A stretch of DNA of 47,958 bases, taken from Methanocella sp. GTDB taxonomy: Archaea; Halobacteriota; Methanocellia; Methanocellales; Methanocellaceae. Positions 39,552 through 47,939 of this stretch are shown here, piece by piece; positions within the stretch are counted from its first letter, which is position 1, and each line of letters opens with the position of its first letter. The stretch spans positions 1 to 47,958 of the forward strand of contig NZ_DATJPM010000002.1 in the NCBI RefSeq assembly GCF_035506375.1, in the 5' to 3' direction. The notes below the pieces were generated by a model. It was not told the origin of the DNA and did no database searches. It saw only the letters and a program-made list of their open reading frames with translations. Made by a program: the position numbers and the translations under genes.

Positions 39552-40364
39552 ATGTCCGAAGTCAAAGAATTAGACTGGTATATGCTCGCAGCACTGGGTA
39601 TCGTGGGCGGCCTTATCGCCATATACCTGGCATACTTCCTGAACACGTACCTGAAGGTCGGATACTTCTCCTTCCTCGGCGCGGCCGGAGCCATACTCGC
39701 AATCGTATGGGGTGCGGACGCAGTCAGGAGGATCTGTAAGTACGGTATCGGCACGGGCGTTCCGTCCATCGGCATGCTCGCGTTCGGCATGGGCCTGCTG
39801 GCCACTCTGCTCGGCCTCAAGATCGGCGACTACATAGGTATCGTCTACGCCGGCCCCATCGTGGCCATCTTGCTGTCGCTCGTTCAGGGCGCAATCATAG
39901 GCTATATCGCGAACTCCGTGCTCAAGATGAAGATCCCGACCATGCAGATCGGAATGACCTTTATCGCGGGCGCCGCAAGCATCATCCTGATGGGCTATAC
40001 GACGACTATCGCGGGCTCATTCGACTACTCGACGATGATCAACTACGTCTTCGCGACCGGCTTCATCGCGCCGCTCTTCATGATCGGAGCGCTCCCGATG
40101 CTGCACCCGTTCAACGCGTGCCTCGGGCCGGATGAAGACCAGAGCAGGACCCTCACGCTGGCCGTTGAAGCTGGCCTGCTGTCGACCATCATGTTCGGCT
40201 TAATGTCGCTTTACACGTTCCAGGCGAACATTCTCCCGGCGCTCATCACAATAGTGCTGGGCCTGATCGGCTGGTTATACGCGTACCTGACATTCTTCAG
40301 AAAGGTCAAGGAAAGCGGCGTGCCGGTGCTCAGCACGGGTGTATTACCCCCGAAGGAGGCATAA
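39552..40364 (+). CDS. mtrC: Tetrahydromethanopterin S-methyltransferase subunit C
   Basis: A 270-residue membrane subunit with about eight hydrophobic helices (GIVGGLIAIYLAYFLN, GMLAFGMGLLATLLGLKIGDY and others), plus the conserved loop LPMLHPFNACLGPDEDQSRT. It starts one base after mtrD stops. With MtrD and MtrE it builds the membrane core for Na+ movement. Confidence 0.95.
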   Translation: MSEVKELDWYMLAALGIVGGLIAIYLAYFLNTYLKVGYFSFLGAAGAILAIVWGADAVRRICKYGIGTGVPSIGMLAFGMGLLATLLGLKIGDYIGIVYAGPIVAILLSLVQGAIIGYIANSVLKMKIPTMQIGMTFIAGAASIILMGYTTTIAGSFDYSTMINYVFATGFIAPLFMIGALPMLHPFNACLGPDEDQSRTLTLAVEAGLLSTIMFGLMSLYTFQANILPALITIVLGLIGWLYAYLTFFRKVKESGVPVLSTGVLPPKEA

Positions 40365-40367
40365 GAC

Positions 40368-40679
40368 ATGGCTGCAGTTAAGGTATTACCCGAATACGGT
40401 CTCGTATACGATACCGAGACGGGCAAGATCGCACCCGAGAGCGGCAACATGGTCAAGTATACCATGGGCTCCGTCAACACGGCCCTGGATAAGCTTGACA
40501 AGTATGCCAACGACCTCATGAACTCGCTGACCCCGACGGGCAGCTTCCTGGAGTCTTTCCCCGGCAGGGAAAAGTCGCTGTACTATGCTAGTATATTCAC
40601 TAACATATTCTACGGCTTCATCTTCGGGCTGATCGCCGCTTTCGTCATAGTGTTCCTGCGTGCTGGAGGGCTGATCTAA
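40368..40679 (+). CDS. mtrB: Tetrahydromethanopterin S-methyltransferase subunit B
   Basis: A 103-residue subunit with a soluble N-terminal part (VKVLPEYGLVYDTETGKIAP) and one C-terminal membrane helix (FYGFIFGLIAAFVIVFLRAG). AGGAGG lies in the end of mtrC at fitting distance. MtrA, MtrB, MtrF and MtrG contribute single-helix stalk elements around the core. Size is typical. Confidence 0.94.
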   Translation: MAAVKVLPEYGLVYDTETGKIAPESGNMVKYTMGSVNTALDKLDKYANDLMNSLTPTGSFLESFPGREKSLYYASIFTNIFYGFIFGLIAAFVIVFLRAGGLI

Positions 40680-40680
40680 A

Positions 40681-41430
40681 ATGGTAGACAAAAAAGAACC
40701 CGCAAAGGGATGGCCAGTAGTTAAGGGCGAATACGATGTCGGAGATGCGAAGAGCGACGTCGCCGTAGCGACCTGCGGCTCGCACTTCGGCATGTGGCCC
40801 ATCAAGGCTGGCGCGGCAATTGCCGGCCCCTTCAAGACCGAGAACCTGGGTATCGAGAAGATCGTCGCGAACATCATCTCCAACCCGAACATCAGGTTCG
40901 TCGTGGTGTGCGGCTCGGAAGTCAAGGGCCACATATCGGGCGATGCCCTGATAAGCCTGTACAAGTTCGGCCTGAAGGACGGAAGGATCGTTAACGCAAA
41001 AGGCGCTATCCCCTTCATCGAGAACCTCGACGCAAACGCCGTCAAGAGGTTCCAGGAACAGGTACAGCTCATCGAGATGGTGGACGTCGAGGACGAGGCT
41101 AAGATCACTCAGGCGATCAAGGACTGCATCGCGAAGGACCCCGGCGCGTTCGCGGCGGAGCCGATGCTCATCACCATCAAGGAGAAGGAAGAGGAAGTCG
41201 TAGCCGGAGCGGCCATTAAGCCGATCTCGGGCGAGCTCGCCGTCATCCAGTCAAGGCTCAGGTCGATCAAGGACGATGTCAAGGACATCGGCTACATGAG
41301 CAAGTTCACGATGGGCTGGTATGCGGGCAAGATGGAAGGCATCGCCATAGGCATAGTGATCTGCCTGATGCTTCTCGCCTTACTGTTCCCCGGCGGCATC
41401 GACTGGACGAAATTATTATTGAAACCGTAG
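40681..41430 (+). CDS. mtrA: Tetrahydromethanopterin S-methyltransferase subunit A, corrinoid protein
   Basis: A 249-residue subunit that holds the corrinoid (5-hydroxybenzimidazolylcobamide) which is methylated and demethylated in each cycle. His84, in GSEVKGHISGDAL, is exactly at the position of the known cobalt-binding histidine of MtrA. The soluble domain covers residues 1 to about 170; a linker leads to one C-terminal membrane helix (GIAIGIVICLMLLALLFPGG). Starts one base after mtrB. Confidence 0.96.
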   Translation: MVDKKEPAKGWPVVKGEYDVGDAKSDVAVATCGSHFGMWPIKAGAAIAGPFKTENLGIEKIVANIISNPNIRFVVVCGSEVKGHISGDALISLYKFGLKDGRIVNAKGAIPFIENLDANAVKRFQEQVQLIEMVDVEDEAKITQAIKDCIAKDPGAFAAEPMLITIKEKEEEVVAGAAIKPISGELAVIQSRLRSIKDDVKDIGYMSKFTMGWYAGKMEGIAIGIVICLMLLALLFPGGIDWTKLLLKP

Positions 41431-41441
41431 GAGGAGCTAAA

Positions 41442-41657
41442 ATGGCAGAATCTATTGCAGTAGCGGCAACCCAGGCGCCCCCAGAAAGCGCCTTCGTGCC
41501 CATCATCGACGACATCTGCTATCGGGCCCAGCTTGCTGCCAGGAACCAGAAGATGTCCTCGGCAGTGGGCGCCACCAAGGTGCTGGGCTTCCTTATCGGG
41601 GCCTTATTCGCGCTTGGCATGGTGCTGATCCCGCTGGCGCTTATAGGAGGTCTCTAA
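41442..41657 (+). CDS. mtrF: Tetrahydromethanopterin S-methyltransferase subunit F
   Basis: A 71-residue subunit: about 45 soluble residues (FVPIIDDICYRAQLAARNQK) resembling the C-terminal part of MtrA, and one C-terminal membrane helix (LGFLIGALFALGMVLIPLAL). GGAGGAG stands before the ATG. Small size is normal. Confidence 0.93.
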   Translation: MAESIAVAATQAPPESAFVPIIDDICYRAQLAARNQKMSSAVGATKVLGFLIGALFALGMVLIPLALIGGL

Positions 41658-41658
41658 A

Positions 41659-41865
41659 ATGATACCCGCAGCAGCAGTTGACCCGGTAGAGTTCTCGGCC
41701 GTGCAAAAGAGGCTCGACGCGATCGAGGAGAAGGTGGAGTTCACCAACTCCGAGATACAGCAGAGCGCAGGCATAACTCTGGGCAGAGAAGTAGGCATCC
41801 TCTACGGATTCCTCTTCGGCGTATTGATCTACGTAGCGTACAGTATTATAATGTCGATCGTGTAA
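41659..41865 (+). CDS. mtrG: Tetrahydromethanopterin S-methyltransferase subunit G
   Basis: A 68-residue subunit with an amphipathic helix (FSAVQKRLDAIEEKVEFTNS) and one C-terminal membrane helix (ILYGFLFGVLIYVAYSIIMS). It starts one base after mtrF and is followed by mtrH with GGGAGGAG between them. Confidence 0.93.
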   Translation: MIPAAAVDPVEFSAVQKRLDAIEEKVEFTNSEIQQSAGITLGREVGILYGFLFGVLIYVAYSIIMSIV

Positions 41866-41880
41866 AGGGAGGAGAATTCA

Positions 41881-42831
41881 ATGTTTAAGTATGATACACC
41901 ACAAAAGGTCTATGAGGTCGGCAGGGCAAAAGTAGGCGGAAACCCTGGCGAATACCCGACCGTGTTAGCTGGTTCCATATTCTACAACAAGGAACCCATC
42001 TTCGCGGCAAAGGAGGACAGCGCGAAGGGCATCTTCAACAAGGAAGGTGCGGAAAAGCTCATCAGGCAGCAGGAGGAGATGTCGGACATCACCGGCAACA
42101 AGGTCTGGGTACAGATCGTCTCCGAGACGGAAGAGTCGATGATCAAGTACATCGAATGGTACTCGAACATCGGCAAGGACGCGTTCCTGGTCGACTCGAC
42201 CGTCGCGGCCGCAAGGATCGCCGGCGCCAAGAAGGCCGACGAGATCGGCATCTCTGACCGGGTCATCTACAACTCGATCAACGCTGCCGCACAGCAGGCC
42301 GAGATGGACGCCATTAAGCCCCTAAAGTTCACTTCCGCCATAATCCTCGGCTTCAACGCCGTCGATATGTCGGTCAAGGGCAGGATGGAGATGTTCACCA
42401 AGGGCGGCTCCGGCCAGACAAAAGGCATGCTTACTCTCGGTACCGAGAAGGGCATCACCAGGCCGCTACTGGACGTCGCGGCCACCCCGCTGGGCAGCGG
42501 CTCCGGTGCGACCTACAGGTCCATCTTCGCCGTGAAGTCCCAGCTTGGAGAGCCCGTAGGCGGTGGCTACCACAACATCCCGTCCGCATGGGCGTGGCTG
42601 AAGAAGTTCAAGAAGCAGCCGGGCAAGGAAGGCGCGTACATGCCGTCGGACATCGGCAGCAACCTCATCGCCATCACCCTTGGCTGCAACTTCTGCCTGT
42701 ACGGCCCCATCGAGCACGCAGTCGAGGTCTTCCCCGCGGTCGCCATGAACGACATCATCGTCGCCGAGGCCGCAAAGGACCTGGGCACCCCCCCGCTCGC
42801 TGAGGTCACCCCGCTGACAAAGCTGGCATAA
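41881..42831 (+). CDS. mtrH: Tetrahydromethanopterin S-methyltransferase subunit H
   Basis: A 316-residue soluble subunit that transfers the methyl group from methyl-tetrahydromethanopterin to the corrinoid of MtrA. It has the TIM-barrel of pterin-binding methyltransferases (GEYPTVLAGSIFYNKEPIF, NKVWVQIVSETEESMIKYIE, DAFLVDSTVAAARIAGA). Last gene of the operon; strong ribosome-binding site GGGAGGAG; followed by a hairpin terminator. Length is typical. Confidence 0.96.
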   Translation: MFKYDTPQKVYEVGRAKVGGNPGEYPTVLAGSIFYNKEPIFAAKEDSAKGIFNKEGAEKLIRQQEEMSDITGNKVWVQIVSETEESMIKYIEWYSNIGKDAFLVDSTVAAARIAGAKKADEIGISDRVIYNSINAAAQQAEMDAIKPLKFTSAIILGFNAVDMSVKGRMEMFTKGGSGQTKGMLTLGTEKGITRPLLDVAATPLGSGSGATYRSIFAVKSQLGEPVGGGYHNIPSAWAWLKKFKKQPGKEGAYMPSDIGSNLIAITLGCNFCLYGPIEHAVEVFPAVAMNDIIVAEAAKDLGTPPLAEVTPLTKLA

Positions 42832-42842
42832 ATTAATTCGAG

Positions 42843-42875
42843 AGCCGGTCTAACGACCGGCTTTTCTTCTCTTTT
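42843..42875 (+). terminator. Hairpin terminator after mtrH
   Basis: AGCCGGTC (42843-42850) and GACCGGCT (42855-42862) form a perfect eight-base GC-rich stem with loop TAAC, followed by TTTCTTCTCTTTTT. It begins 11 bases after the mtrH stop and fits a transcription terminator of the same style as that after mcrA. Confidence 0.8.
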
Positions 42876-42983
42876 TATAATGGCTTTATCCGTTTAAACC
42901 GCATTGAAAGTGTCAAGTCGCCTCAATAGTGCCGGGCGAATTAAACGCTTAAAGTAGAAAGGATTGAAAAAATGTACACTTTC

Positions 42984-44270
42984 TTAATTATCCACTTTAA
43001 GTATTTTATACGCCTGCTTTAACGCTATGGGCGTTATGACTGTCGTCACTACCACCAATAGTATGATCGCGGAAAAGACTTCCTGGGAGAATATGCCCGT
43101 CGTTATGCCCACGCCTCCGACGATCAGCTCTACTTCGCCCCTGGCCATCATCCCGAGGCCGACGAGCACCGCTTCTTTCCAGTTCTTGCGTATTAACAGC
43201 ACCGGGAGCCCGCAGCCCACGATCTTGCCGAGCATGGCCAGGACCACGAGCGCGATCATAAAGAGCAAGCCGTTCGCGCTGATCGCCCCGAGGTTCATGT
43301 AGGTGCCGATGACCACGAAGAACAGGGGCGCCAGGATAAAATTGATCTTATCCGTCATCTCATTGATAGCTTCCAGCACGTTCGTCTCGGCGATGGACAT
43401 GCCGGCCGCGAACGCCCCCAGTATGGGCGAAAGTCCCGCCATGCCCGCGGCGTAGGCATAGCCAAAGCACATTGCTATGACGGTTGCCTCCTGGGCACCA
43501 TTACACGGTATTTTACAGTGTTCCCCCTGTACGGTCTTACCATTGATAAGACTATTTCCATCGATGGGACGGGCGCATCCATCGCGGGGGCACAGCCAGT
43601 TTATGACCTTCGAAATGACGAATACGCCGATGAGCATTAAAGCGGCGAGCACGCCGACAGCCTTGATAGTCGTAAAGCCGATGCTTACCAGGTCGAGGGA
43701 ATCGTTGCTCACGAGGCCCAGCACGATGGCCAGCACGACCAGCCCGAGGATATCATCCATGACCGCCGAGCCCACGAGAATATCACTTACTGTCGTTTTG
43801 TTCTTTCCGATGTCTTTTAACACTTTAACCGTGATCGCGGCGCTGGTCGCCGTGAGCGCGGCTCCGACGAGCAGGGCTTCTTTTTGCGGGTAACCCCACA
43901 AGGTCGAGAGAGCGAAGCCCAATATAAAATTCAGAGAGACGCCGCCCGCCGCGATCATCGTCGCCAGCGGGCCCATCCTGGTGAACTTGTCGAACCGCAT
44001 CTCCAGTCCGACTTTAAACAATAGCATGATGGCGCCGAGTTGGGCAAACATTTCGACCGCATCGTTCACGGTAATGAGCGGGGCTCCTAAAAAGTAATAG
44101 CCGCCGAGCAGTGTCGGGGCCATGATGACGCCCGCCAGTAGCTCGCCCACGACCTCCGCGATCCCAAGCCGCCTGCAGATCTCGCCCGCAACTTTTGCCG
44201 TGAAGAGTAAAAGGCAAAGCGTAAGCAACGTATCCAGTATAAACGTCGTGCTGGCCGACACCCAGTCCAC
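42984..44270 (-). CDS. CPA2-type cation/proton antiporter with a four-cysteine loop
   Basis: A 428-residue membrane protein with about 12-13 helices of the KefB/NapA-type CPA2 family (AEVVGELLAGVIMAPTLLGG, AQLGAIMLLFKVGLEM, and the acidic pair in SAVMDDILGLVVLA, D172/D173, at the expected ion-binding site). It should exchange Na+ or K+ for H+. The loop at residues about 226-258 is unusual and contains four Cys, C227-x4-C232 and C252-x3-C256, that could bind a metal or sense redox state. No TrkA-type domain follows. Convergent to mtrH, which belongs to a Na+-pumping enzyme, so a role in Na+/H+ balance is reasonable. Confidence 0.87.
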   Translation of the reverse strand: MDWVSASTTFILDTLLTLCLLLFTAKVAGEICRRLGIAEVVGELLAGVIMAPTLLGGYYFLGAPLITVNDAVEMFAQLGAIMLLFKVGLEMRFDKFTRMGPLATMIAAGGVSLNFILGFALSTLWGYPQKEALLVGAALTATSAAITVKVLKDIGKNKTTVSDILVGSAVMDDILGLVVLAIVLGLVSNDSLDLVSIGFTTIKAVGVLAALMLIGVFVISKVINWLCPRDGCARPIDGNSLINGKTVQGEHCKIPCNGAQEATVIAMCFGYAYAAGMAGLSPILGAFAAGMSIAETNVLEAINEMTDKINFILAPLFFVVIGTYMNLGAISANGLLFMIALVVLAMLGKIVGCGLPVLLIRKNWKEAVLVGLGMMARGEVELIVGGVGITTGIFSQEVFSAIILLVVVTTVITPIALKQAYKILKVDN

Positions 44271-44468
44271 CTAACCTTTGAAGATGGAGAAGACGCAGGA
44301 TATATAATACCTTTCTGTCGATACCGTCAAGCTGGATTTTTTTCCTTTATTGTTCGATAATCGTCGCTATTATACGGTATGGTTTTTATCCGATCTATCG
44401 AATTTTATGTCAGGAAAGCCCGTAATGTAGTAGAACAATAGTGTTTTAATAAAAAAACGGCGGATATG

Positions 44469-44488
44469 GCTACCTTATAAACGGTAGC
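44469..44488 (-). terminator. Probable terminator of the small gene at 44518
   Basis: GCTACC (44469-44474) and GGTAGC (44483-44488) form a six-base stem. On the minus strand it is followed 11 bases later by a T-tract of seven. It stands about 30 bases after the stop of the small minus-strand gene. Confidence 0.5.
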
Positions 44489-44517
44489 GATAGCATTCTC
44501 CCGGATTTACCATCGAG

Positions 44518-44715
44518 TTATTGGATAAGCAGCTTGTAGCGTGAATATGCGGAGAGATAGGCTATCAGCGGCTTATCGCCCTGCTCTATAAGCTGTGTTA
44601 TGCCGTCTTCCCGGCCTTTGTACTTCCCCCTGCCCTTCAGCACATAATACAGGTGGTAAAAATCCCGGTCATCCATCTCTCTCATCATGCTCAGGTCGAT
44701 CCTGTTAATGCCCAT
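44518..44715 (-). CDS. Small hypothetical protein (65 aa)
   Basis: An unrecognised soluble protein, beginning MGINRIDLSMMREMDDRDFY and containing HLYYVLKGRGKYKG and a Tyr-rich end (LIAYLSAYSRYKLLIQ). GGTGA lies six bases before the ATG, and a terminator-like hairpin follows, so it is likely a real gene. It would be cotranscribed with the small membrane peptide 15 bases upstream. Function unknown. Confidence 0.55.
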   Translation of the reverse strand: MGINRIDLSMMREMDDRDFYHLYYVLKGRGKYKGREDGITQLIEQGDKPLIAYLSAYSRYKLLIQ

Positions 44716-44730
44716 TTTCGGTCACCGTCG

Positions 44731-44853
44731 TTAAATGAATTTCGGCAGAACTCTGCCCTTTGGCCTTTCCGTGAGCGTGCCGGTCTTCGCACTGTAATAT
44801 GCCCTCACCGTCACGTAAACGATGAAGTAGGCTACAAGGATGGCTCTTAACAC
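44731..44853 (-). CDS. Possible small single-helix membrane protein (40 aa, GTG start)
   Basis: A 40-residue frame from a GTG: a short basic start, a hydrophobic helix (AILVAYFIVYVTVRAYY), then a basic tail (TERPKGRVLPKFI). The composition, inside-positive with one membrane span, is protein-like. GGAAG lies about nine bases upstream. Two longer frames overlapping the same DNA look non-coding. It is 15 bases upstream of the 65-residue gene on the same strand, so both may form a small operon. Moderate support only. Confidence 0.4.
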   Translation of the reverse strand: MLRAILVAYFIVYVTVRAYYSAKTGTLTERPKGRVLPKFI

Positions 44854-45134
44854 TAAACGGCTCTTCCAAAATACCCCCTCGATAATAATTAAAAACGGCC
44901 AAGTATGAATGGGTTACTCAAAATTAAAACCTTAAACTCCGCCCCAATCGAATGATACAACGACCGGCCTCATACAAAAAATATATCGTCTCACATAAGA
45001 AATTCATGACAATTACATTCATCATTCCGGTGATCTTTATGCAGCTAAAGCCTTTATGCAGACTACTGGGACCCAAGCCTCACATCGCGGATAGTCCCTA
45101 CCTTTCATTGGTCCCGAAAACCGGCTCCCCTGGC

Positions 45135-46553
45135 ATGAGCGCGAAAATTGACCTTTCGACCACGTCCTATTACGTGGTCGCATCGGTGGAGATGGGCAAC
45201 ACGACGACCAAGTGTATCCTCACGGCCACCAACCTGGAGACGGGCAAGACCTACCTGCTTAATAAGACCGTCAAGATGTCCAGGGACGTCAGGCCCCCGA
45301 AGGAAGGAGAAAAGGTCTTCGGCAAGACGCTCGACGGAAAGAAGCTGACCCGCGAGTCGGTCGGCGAATTAGTTAAACATACGCTGGAGGAAGCCCATAA
45401 GGCTGCGGGGCTCGAGATCTCCCAGGACCTGAACTTCGTGGTCCGTTCCACGGGCGTCGTCGCCGGGTTCGAAAGGCCGGACGACGTGGGCTCGTTCATT
45501 CTGGCGTTAGCCGATGGCTGCATCAAGGCTGGCGTTCCTCCGAAGAACATGACCCCCGCAATGAACAAGGAAAACCTTAACCCCCCGCGCCTGCGGAAGT
45601 ATTCTCAGCTCGATAGGGTATTCTTCGATGGCGCCGTGGCCAGCGTGCTGCCGCCCATGGGCAGTAGCGGCGTCGAGATCGTGGCAAACGAGATGGAGGG
45701 CGAGCTCGCAACGGCCGGCATCAAGGAAGCTGCCAAGTGGGCGGGCGTGGACTTCCGGAACCCCGTGTGCAGCATCGACTTCGGCACCACGCTCAAGGGA
45801 CGAATGACGAACGACCGTCAGCCCTATTCCCAGACTATCGGCAACTTCTGCGGCCTGGCCGGCGCAGTTCCGGACGCCATCGTGCGAGGCTCCGGCCTGG
45901 TCGACAAGGAATTCGGCAATGTGCTGGACATAACCACAAAAGAGCGGCCCGGCCTCCTGGCGGAGATCATGAATGACAGGGCCATCGAGGAGCACGCGAA
46001 GTGGGCCCACGAGATGGTACAGATCGAGGTCGTGCCGGACGAGCGCAAGTGGTGGGGCAGCGTGCCCGTGAACCCGCGGGCGGCCCGCAACAACGGCGTA
46101 ATTCTAATCGGCTGCGAGGTCGGCGAGAACGGGAAGGACCTGCCTAAGCTGAACGAGGTCGGCGCGTCCCTGATAAAGAAGCACAACGTCAACACGATGC
46201 TCGCAACGCTGGACCTGACCAGCGCGATGATCGCACAGCGCCTCCTGACAAAAGCGCTCGAGAATAACTTAATATCAAGCAAGACCACAATAGGTATCAC
46301 CGGACGTGCCGGCATCACGGGCGACAAGCCCGCGCTCATACTGCAGAAGGTCACTGAGATGGGGTTATTCGATAATCCCAACGACCACCTGGTGTTCTGC
46401 GACGACGGCCTCGCAAGGGGCGCGGCGGTCATGGCCCGGTGCATGAACTCCTACGGCACCCCGAAGAACCCTCTGGGCGGTCTCCGGGGCGGAAAATGCA
46501 TCCTGGGAGCGCGCATGAAGCTGCAGAATAAAGACAAAAAGATCGAGGTTTAA
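45135..46553 (+). CDS. Methanogenesis marker protein 14 (ASKHA-type ATPase relative)
   Basis: About 472 residues from the ATG chosen here; a longer frame starting at 44952 would add 61 residues without family character. The protein has the phosphate-binding features of the hydantoinase/actin-like ATPase fold (SVEMGNTTTKCILTATNLE and CSIDFGTTLKGRMTNDRQPY), then VILIGCEVGENGKDL and GITGRAGITGDKPALILQKV. This is characteristic for methanogenesis marker 14, a family confined to methanogens and relatives with unknown function, suspected of ATP-dependent cofactor or enzyme activation. It heads a three-gene plus-strand cluster with two other unknown proteins. Confidence 0.82.
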   Translation: MSAKIDLSTTSYYVVASVEMGNTTTKCILTATNLETGKTYLLNKTVKMSRDVRPPKEGEKVFGKTLDGKKLTRESVGELVKHTLEEAHKAAGLEISQDLNFVVRSTGVVAGFERPDDVGSFILALADGCIKAGVPPKNMTPAMNKENLNPPRLRKYSQLDRVFFDGAVASVLPPMGSSGVEIVANEMEGELATAGIKEAAKWAGVDFRNPVCSIDFGTTLKGRMTNDRQPYSQTIGNFCGLAGAVPDAIVRGSGLVDKEFGNVLDITTKERPGLLAEIMNDRAIEEHAKWAHEMVQIEVVPDERKWWGSVPVNPRAARNNGVILIGCEVGENGKDLPKLNEVGASLIKKHNVNTMLATLDLTSAMIAQRLLTKALENNLISSKTTIGITGRAGITGDKPALILQKVTEMGLFDNPNDHLVFCDDGLARGAAVMARCMNSYGTPKNPLGGLRGGKCILGARMKLQNKDKKIEV

Positions 46554-46557
46554 AGAT

Positions 46558-46896
46558 ATGGCCTGCCTGAACGACTATGATTATGACATACTGTTATCCC
46601 ACCAGACCTACCCTGTGTCGGAAAAGTTCATCCTCTCGAAATACTGGGAGACGTACTACGTGGAGCCCGGCTATAGCGTGCTGGGCTTGCGGATCCTGGG
46701 AAGCGAGTACGTGCCCATCGCCGTCGAGGATAACACTGATAACCTGATCCTGCCTTACACGAAGCCCTGCATGGGCACCTTCGTCGTGCGGATAAAGCAC
46801 GTCCCCGAAGAGGTGGTTCGCATCAGGAAGAACTTCGACAGGACCATCACCGTCAAGCAGTGGCGGAAGAACGCGGACCTGGCAAAGACAAAATAA
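46558..46896 (+). CDS. DUF1894-like methanogen protein (112 aa)
   Basis: A soluble 112-residue protein. The core has two halves: CLNDYDYDILLSHQTYPVSE and a strand-rich part with EPGYSVLGLRILG, YVPIAVEDN and PYTKPCMGTFVVRI. I assign it tentatively to DUF1894, a methanogen-specific family with a known small alpha/beta structure (MTH1880) and no known reaction. The last 30 residues are basic and helical. It starts four bases after the marker 14 gene, so the two are cotranscribed and probably work together. The family label is from memory. Confidence 0.6.
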   Translation: MACLNDYDYDILLSHQTYPVSEKFILSKYWETYYVEPGYSVLGLRILGSEYVPIAVEDNTDNLILPYTKPCMGTFVVRIKHVPEEVVRIRKNFDRTITVKQWRKNADLAKTK

Positions 46897-46912
46897 CGGG
46901 GGTTTCACATTC

Positions 46913-47536
46913 ATGCCAGCAAAGAAGACTATAACTAAGACGACGAAGACGCCGGCCACGAAGAAAAAGCCTGTAAAAAAGGCGCCCGCTAAGAAGGTCG
47001 CGTCTAAAAAAATGGCACAGCCCGTGGACACAATGAAGGTTTCCATACAGCCCCGGGAGCTTATCGAGATAAAGGCCCTCGAGCGGGGAGAGACAATCGA
47101 GGGGCTCATCAGCGAAAGGAAGGTCGAGCTCAAGCCGGTCGAGGAGTACATGGGGCTCCAGCAGAAAGTGGATTTCCATAATAAGCCTGTCATACCGGGC
47201 CTGTTCGACCTGATAATACCGCCGGGCACGCCCCGGAAGCTCATCCTCAAGCTCGCAAAGGAGTACCCGATACAGCTTGTCCGCCGGGACGACATCTATG
47301 TGCCCGTCGGCGTTTGCGATATCGAGAGGGACCTGCTCGCCATCCGCGGTGATAAGAAGACCATCCAGAAGATGGAGAAGGTCCTCTTCCAGGAGATCGA
47401 GGCGTATATAAACGGGCAGGACGCCCGCCGCCACGACTACTCGAAGCCCGTCCGGCTCGAGGGCGTTAGCCCCGTGGAAAAGAAGCCTTTAAAAGTAAAA
47501 ACAAATGCAAAAGTAAAGGCTAAGGCTAAAAAGTAA
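46913..47536 (+). CDS. Protein with lysine/alanine-rich histone H1-like tails (207 aa)
   Basis: I do not recognise the core domain. The first 38 residues are a disordered Lys/Thr/Ala/Pro tail (TKTPATKKKPVKKAPAKKVA), similar to tails of histone H1 or of DNA- and RNA-binding proteins. Residues about 42-180 form a globular part with VSIQPRELIEIKALERGE, GLFDLIIPPGTPRKL and VPVGVCDIERDLLAIRGD. The protein ends with another Lys/Ala tail (KVKTNAKVKAKAKK). It follows the DUF1894-like gene by 16 bases, with GGGGG before the ATG, and likely belongs to the same operon. The tails suggest binding to nucleic acid or to an acidic protein complex. Confidence 0.65.
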   Translation: MPAKKTITKTTKTPATKKKPVKKAPAKKVASKKMAQPVDTMKVSIQPRELIEIKALERGETIEGLISERKVELKPVEEYMGLQQKVDFHNKPVIPGLFDLIIPPGTPRKLILKLAKEYPIQLVRRDDIYVPVGVCDIERDLLAIRGDKKTIQKMEKVLFQEIEAYINGQDARRHDYSKPVRLEGVSPVEKKPLKVKTNAKVKAKAKK

Positions 47537-47556
47537 TCCTTAGCTCCCTTTTAATT

Positions 47557-47886
47557 TTATCCGCCGCCTTCGCAGCTCGTGTCCATGTTGATGTCCTTGA
47601 CCTTGAGGGCATCTTCCATGCTCCGGATCTTCTTCTCGACCTCTTCCATGTCGACCCTTGCCGTACTCTCGTCCTCTTCCTCGGTGGCATTCGCGGCCGT
47701 CACTTCCAGGTAGCGGGTATCGTAATACAGGCGAGTCTTATCCAGGAGCGCCCAGGTCTTATCGTCCTCCCGCTTCATGTCGATGACCCTGCCCACGGTC
47801 TTCGTGGACACGTACTTGACCGTCGCACCTACGGTGATGGGCTTGCCGTACAGGTCGTTTGCCGTTATGCTGTCGCTCGCTTCCAT
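47557..47886 (-). CDS. DUF2098-like methanogen protein (109 aa)
   Basis: A small soluble protein. The N-terminal part has a beta-barrel pattern (PITVGATVKYVSTKTVGRVI, then WALLDKTRLYYDTRYLEV), which fits DUF2098, a family found in methanogens with unknown function. The C-terminal 45 residues are an acidic, probably coiled-coil helix (EVEKKIRSMEDALKVKD) ending in DTSCEGGG. It converges on the Lys-rich protein gene with a 20-base gap. The family label comes from memory of its pattern. Confidence 0.7.
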   Translation of the reverse strand: MEASDSITANDLYGKPITVGATVKYVSTKTVGRVIDMKREDDKTWALLDKTRLYYDTRYLEVTAANATEEEDESTARVDMEEVEKKIRSMEDALKVKDINMDTSCEGGG

Positions 47887-47939
47887 GCGTTATCGCCATT
47901 GAGTACTATGAGGATGAAATAAATAAACTTGATGCCGGT

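Noticed and set aside
44705..44902. 65-residue minus-strand frame beginning MAVFNYYRGG
   Set aside because: It overlaps, in another frame, the more protein-like 40-residue membrane peptide and has the character of random translation.
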